Assembly: GCA_964475115.1 (NCBI GenBank)
Contig: CAYYVJ010000045.1
Span: 1-17,116 of the forward strand
DNA: 17,116 nt
Origin: CAYYVJ01 sp964475115
GTDB lineage: Bacteria > Bacillota > Clostridia > Lachnospirales > Lachnospiraceae
Direction: 5' to 3'
The notes beneath the pieces were generated by a model. That model was not told where the DNA came from, ran no database searches, and worked only from the letters and a program-made list of their open reading frames with translations. Positions within the stretch are counted from its first letter, which is position 1, and every line of letters begins with the position of its first letter. The position numbers were made by a program, and so were the translations under genes. Of the stretch, positions 14,888 through 17,116 are shown one piece after another.

Positions 14888-15202
14888 TTAGAAATATACC
14901 TGATGCAAAATGTTAGTATCAATATTGTTAATGATAAATTCGACAATTGACATACCCATAGCGAAGAAGGAGAGAATGATAATGAGTGCAAAAGCAGTTT
15001 TATCATAAATGAGTGATGATTCCTTCTGTCTGAAATTAGCAATGAGTATTTCAATGCCAAGTAAGATGAAAATGATTGGCCATAGCTTAAATATAACACC
15101 ATAGGATAAGCTAGTAATAAAAATACGAAGGAGGAAAAGTAGTCCAAAGGTAATCAACAAACCTCCAAGAGTAATTGTTCCGATTCTATGAGTTTTCGTC
15201 AT
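14888..15202 (-). CDS. Small membrane protein, LiaF/LiaI transmembrane-like
   Basis: This is the last gene of the sigma-factor operon. It is 104 aa with about three to four hydrophobic segments (roughly residues 8-26, 32-56 and 68-90). The pattern GTITLGGLLITFGLLFLL followed by WPIIFILLGIEILI resembles the membrane part found in LiaF/LiaI-type and related envelope-stress proteins. The ATG start is preceded by AAAGGAGA. It begins 2 bp after the upstream gene ends, so the two are translationally coupled. No catalytic residues are seen. A role in envelope stress or as an accessory to the anti-sigma factor is an inference from position. Confidence 0.75.
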   Translation of the reverse strand: MTKTHRIGTITLGGLLITFGLLFLLRIFITSLSYGVIFKLWPIIFILLGIEILIANFRQKESSLIYDKTAFALIIILSFFAMGMSIVEFIINNIDTNILHQVYF

Positions 15203-15204
15203 GA

Positions 15205-15762
15205 TTAAAATTCTCCTTTATCTTGAAGCAGAGATGTGCTTTCATCTAAATCAAGCTCCATTTTCTTACCTCGGATAAGATAAATTCCAAGTGCGATAAT
15301 AGCTAACCCGATAATAAGTTGAGGGAAGTAGCGACCAAATTGATAAAGTATATTTTGGATATATTGAGGCAGAAAATCTTCAACCATACTATAAACATTA
15401 TTCCAAAGGATGGAAAAACCAATGATAATCAAAGCCAATGCTAAAATGTTACGATATTTGGTGTGGATTATTCTTGCTTTCTCTTTCTCTAGCTCATTAA
15501 TAAAAAGATAATTATCCTCCATTCCATAGAATTCTTCATCAGGCATTGCGCGAAGATTAAAGGTATCAAAAAATGCAAAGAAAAATAGGATAGGCATTGC
15601 AAACATTAAAGAACCAAGTCCGGTAATGACTGTTACAAATATTAGTAGGAAAAAGGCTGACATCAGGCTGATGCCACGCTTCATAAAGCCCATATACATC
15701 TGGCCTGCTCCTGGTAAAAAGGAAAAACAAAATGTTAAAAAACTATTTTTTTTTCTAGTCAT
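15205..15762 (-). CDS. Polytopic membrane protein with TM2-like N-terminus
   Basis: This 185-aa protein is the third gene of the sigma operon. The N-terminus has the TM2-like signature FLPGAGQMYMGFMKRGI (residues 15-31) with two hydrophobic segments to about residue 65. A charged cytoplasmic-looking stretch (about 70-103) and two further helices (105-122 and 145-163) follow. The C-terminus is acidic. The ATG is preceded by GGAGG and overlaps the end of the anti-sigma gene by 8 bp. The function is unknown; genes of this form are often seen beside ECF sigma/anti-sigma pairs in Clostridia, probably as part of an envelope response. Confidence 0.78.
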   Translation of the reverse strand: MTRKKNSFLTFCFSFLPGAGQMYMGFMKRGISLMSAFFLLIFVTVITGLGSLMFAMPILFFFAFFDTFNLRAMPDEEFYGMEDNYLFINELEKEKARIIHTKYRNILALALIIIGFSILWNNVYSMVEDFLPQYIQNILYQFGRYFPQLIIGLAIIALGIYLIRGKKMELDLDESTSLLQDKGEF

Positions 15763-16255
15763 TATTAGTGACCTCCATATTCATAATATTATTTGATAAA
15801 ACTAAAAGCCTGTTGCTGAAAGCATCCATATTATCTCTGACAACAGCAGTCAGAGGGATTTTATCTTCCTTGGTTATAGTTGCATTGGAAGGTGACTTTG
15901 AAAAAGCTGTAGATTCATGAAAATTTGATGTATTCATTGTTAGTAGAAGTACAAGAAGTGCAACTATAGTAGCAGCGCCAACCTTCAAACTATAAAGAAA
16001 TAATTTCATACGCTTTGAGCTTTCCTTGATTTTAATTGCAAGCTGAACCTCTGGCCGCATTGTTGCCATCAAAATATTTTCCTTCATATTCCTGGGTGCT
16101 TCTATTAATACTTCAGACATCGAAATAGCAAATTGCTCTGAACAGTAATCGCAGGAGCAGATATGTTCTAGGAAAGCTTCCTTCTCTTTTTGCTGCATTA
16201 AATCACGCTTAAATGCATCAAAATCAGCTTTTGAAGTATGTGTCATTTCATTCAT
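15755..16255 (-). CDS. Anti-sigma factor with zinc-binding (zf-HC2/ZAS) domain
   Basis: This is the partner and inhibitor of the upstream ECF sigma factor. The N-terminal zinc-binding motif HX3CX2C is intact as H31, C35 and C38 (EHICSCDYC), characteristic of ZAS anti-sigma domains that hold the sigma factor in the cytoplasm. A single transmembrane helix follows (about 85-108), and then an extracytoplasmic region of about 58 residues. The last may sense the signal or be cleaved by proteases (by analogy). The length of 166 aa is typical. The ATG has AAAGGGGG upstream. It overlaps the sigma gene by 8 bp and the next gene by 8 bp, so production is coupled. Confidence 0.88.
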   Translation of the reverse strand: MNEMTHTSKADFDAFKRDLMQQKEKEAFLEHICSCDYCSEQFAISMSEVLIEAPRNMKENILMATMRPEVQLAIKIKESSKRMKLFLYSLKVGAATIVALLVLLLTMNTSNFHESTAFSKSPSNATITKEDKIPLTAVVRDNMDAFSNRLLVLSNNIMNMEVTNND

Positions 16256-16823
16256 TAATCAATTCCCCCTTTCGATAGTTCTTCTGTAATAGTGCCCGGG
16301 CTCGGTAGATCTGAGTTTGGATTGTCTTTAGGTTTTTGCCTGTATTAGCTGCAATTTCAGTAGCAGATAGTTCGCGGTAGAAATAGTCCAGCGCAATTTC
16401 GCGGTAGGGAGATTTTAGATTGTTACAACGCTGTGTTAACTGTTCTCGGATTTCAAGCTCAAGAACATTTTCTTCTGGTGATTGATCTTTGTTTGTCTGA
16501 GTCAGGAAGTATTCGTCCTGGGTGGGTATACTTTGACGATCTGCTCGTTTCATAAAATCAAGACATTTATTAGTGGCAATCCGGCTTAACCATGCTTTTT
16601 CATACTGCCGATCAAAGGTGGATAAATGTTTGTAGGCGGATATGAAGGTTTCTTGCGCAAGATCTTCAGCTTCAAAGTAATCTCTTACGATTTTAAAACA
16701 GATGGAGTAAACTAAGTTCTGATATGTATCAATCAGATATTCATAATATTGCTCATTGTTAATTAGTTCCGCCTCCCTTCCTCTCTTATCTTTATAACGA
16801 TAGTATATCTTATTTGTCTTCAA
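16248..16823 (-). CDS. ECF-type RNA polymerase sigma factor
   Basis: This is an extracytoplasmic-function sigma factor. Region 2 (about residues 28-75) carries YQNLVYSICFKIV and DYFEAEDLAQETFISAYKHL, which contact core polymerase and the -10 element. Region 4 (about 135-185) has a helix-turn-helix around LSATEIAANTGKNLKTIQTQI for the -35. Up to 191 aa is slightly long for the family. The only standard start, TTG 16823, has no ribosome binding site and lies 8 bp from the upstream gene's terminator. An excellent AGGGAGG lies near 16776, 8 bases before an in-frame ATT at 16763-16761, where homologous proteins would be expected to begin (about 171 aa). The true start is therefore uncertain. It heads an operon with its anti-sigma factor and is probably autoregulated. 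Confidence 0.9.
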   Translation of the reverse strand: MKTNKIYYRYKDKRGREAELINNEQYYEYLIDTYQNLVYSICFKIVRDYFEAEDLAQETFISAYKHLSTFDRQYEKAWLSRIATNKCLDFMKRADRQSIPTQDEYFLTQTNKDQSPEENVLELEIREQLTQRCNNLKSPYREIALDYFYRELSATEIAANTGKNLKTIQTQIYRARALLQKNYRKGELINE

Positions 16824-16830
16824 AAAGAAT

Positions 16831-16869
16831 AAAAAAAGTACCCGTCTTTAGTTATGCTAAGACGGGTAC
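16831..16869 (-). terminator. Terminator after the polyamine-binding protein gene
   Basis: An 11-bp stem pairs GTACCCGTCTT (16838-16848) with AAGACGGGTAC (16859-16869) around a 10-base loop. On the minus strand it is followed by seven T (16831-16837). It sits 11 bp after the polyamine-binding protein stop. Confidence 0.9.
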
Positions 16870-16879
16870 ATCCCTGGTG

Positions 16880-17116
16880 TTAATTTGAACGTACTTCTTT
16901 CCATAAAGTACTATATAATTCTTCTGCATCTTCTCCTAGATATTTAAAAGTTTCACATTTCTCTAAGATAGAGTTGTCTGGAAAGACTGCAGGGTTTGTT
17001 TGATAAGATTCATCTAGTAATTCTTTTGCAGCCTTATTTGGTGTAGAATAATAAATATATTCAAAGTTCATTACAGCAATTTCTGGTTCTAGTAAGAAGT
17101 TGATAAATGCTTCAGC
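16880..17116 (-). CDS. potD: Spermidine/putrescine ABC transporter substrate-binding protein, 3' end (partial)
   Basis: This is the C-terminal 78 residues of a PotD/PotF-type extracytoplasmic polyamine-binding protein; the 5' part lies beyond the right edge. The reading frame stays open to the last base of the window (AEAFINFLLEPEIAV before the first internal Met). The recognisable family pattern follows: a fold ending in YYSTPNKAAKELL, then NPAVFPDNSILEKCETF and an LGEDAEELYSTLWKEV tail. Such proteins deliver polyamines to the PotBC permease at the membrane. The internal ATG at 17071 is not a start. It is likely the last gene of a pot operon, because a strong terminator follows directly. Confidence 0.85.
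   Translation of the reverse strand, partial: AEAFINFLLEPEIAVMNFEYIYYSTPNKAAKELLDESYQTNPAVFPDNSILEKCETFKYLGEDAEELYSTLWKEVRSN

Noticed and set aside
14869..15147. A 92-codon minus-strand open frame overlapping the last membrane gene
   Set aside because: It overlaps the better-supported gene 14888-15202 in another frame. It has no ribosome binding site, and its composition is that of a shadow frame.
1..17116. tRNA, rRNA, insertion sequence or prophage
   Set aside because: No cloverleaf-like segments, transposase or integrase motifs or terminal repeats could be found on either strand.

Overview
The window is AT-rich, with strong GGAGG-type ribosome binding sites, several TTG starts, U-tailed hairpin terminators, LytTR/GHKL signalling and cell-wall-binding repeats. 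Together these point to a Gram-positive anaerobe of the Clostridia, most like a Lachnospiraceae or Lachnoclostridium-type chromosome. This placement is an inference from style and gene families; no rRNA or marker gene is present.

Layout. (1) About 1-5113, plus strand: the distal part of a uronic-acid polysaccharide (glycosaminoglycan-like) operon, with two ABC sugar permeases, a GH88 unsaturated glucuronyl hydrolase and a heparinase II/III-family lyase, closed by a hairpin terminator. The solute-binding protein is presumably upstream of the window. (2) 5116-6644, plus: a well-formed promoter, a MntA/HepT-type toxin-antitoxin pair, then a PlsC-type acyltransferase and a terminator. (3) 6764-9625: a membrane diguanylate cyclase (plus) converging on an MFS transporter (minus), with a shared bidirectional terminator containing the MFS stop codon. 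(4) 9725-11682, plus: a LytTR response regulator and GHKL sensor kinase. (5) 11715-13643, plus: a repeat-containing regulatory region, a secreted NlpC/P60 cell-wall hydrolase split by an in-frame TAA, and a second secreted cell-wall-binding-repeat protein. (6) 13644-14355: no intact gene, but a coding remnant, a perfect 15-bp hairpin and a gene remnant readable only through three frame changes. (7) 14356-14778, plus: a hemerythrin-like protein. (8) 16823-14888, minus: an ECF sigma factor, its zinc-binding anti-sigma factor and two small membrane proteins as a tightly coupled operon. (9) 17116-16880, minus: the 3' end of a polyamine-binding protein gene (PotD family), followed by its terminator.

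How it fits together. The first block imports uronic-acid oligosaccharides and cleaves them in the cytoplasm: the lyase makes unsaturated ends and GH88 removes the unsaturated uronate. The LytTR/GHKL pair is next to two secreted wall-binding proteins. The regulator's own promoter and the promoter-like region of the wall hydrolase share an identical octamer at the same distance from the -10, which suggests a local regulon.

The most notable signals are in 10.5-14.2 kb. They are a probable frameshift at the sensor kinase start, a nonsense codon between the signal peptide and the body of the NlpC/P60 hydrolase, a frame-scrambled remnant, a tandem 15-bp repeat, and a 21-bp-spaced direct repeat of the kind bound by LytTR regulators. 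I see no clear sign of a wholly new defence or mobile system.
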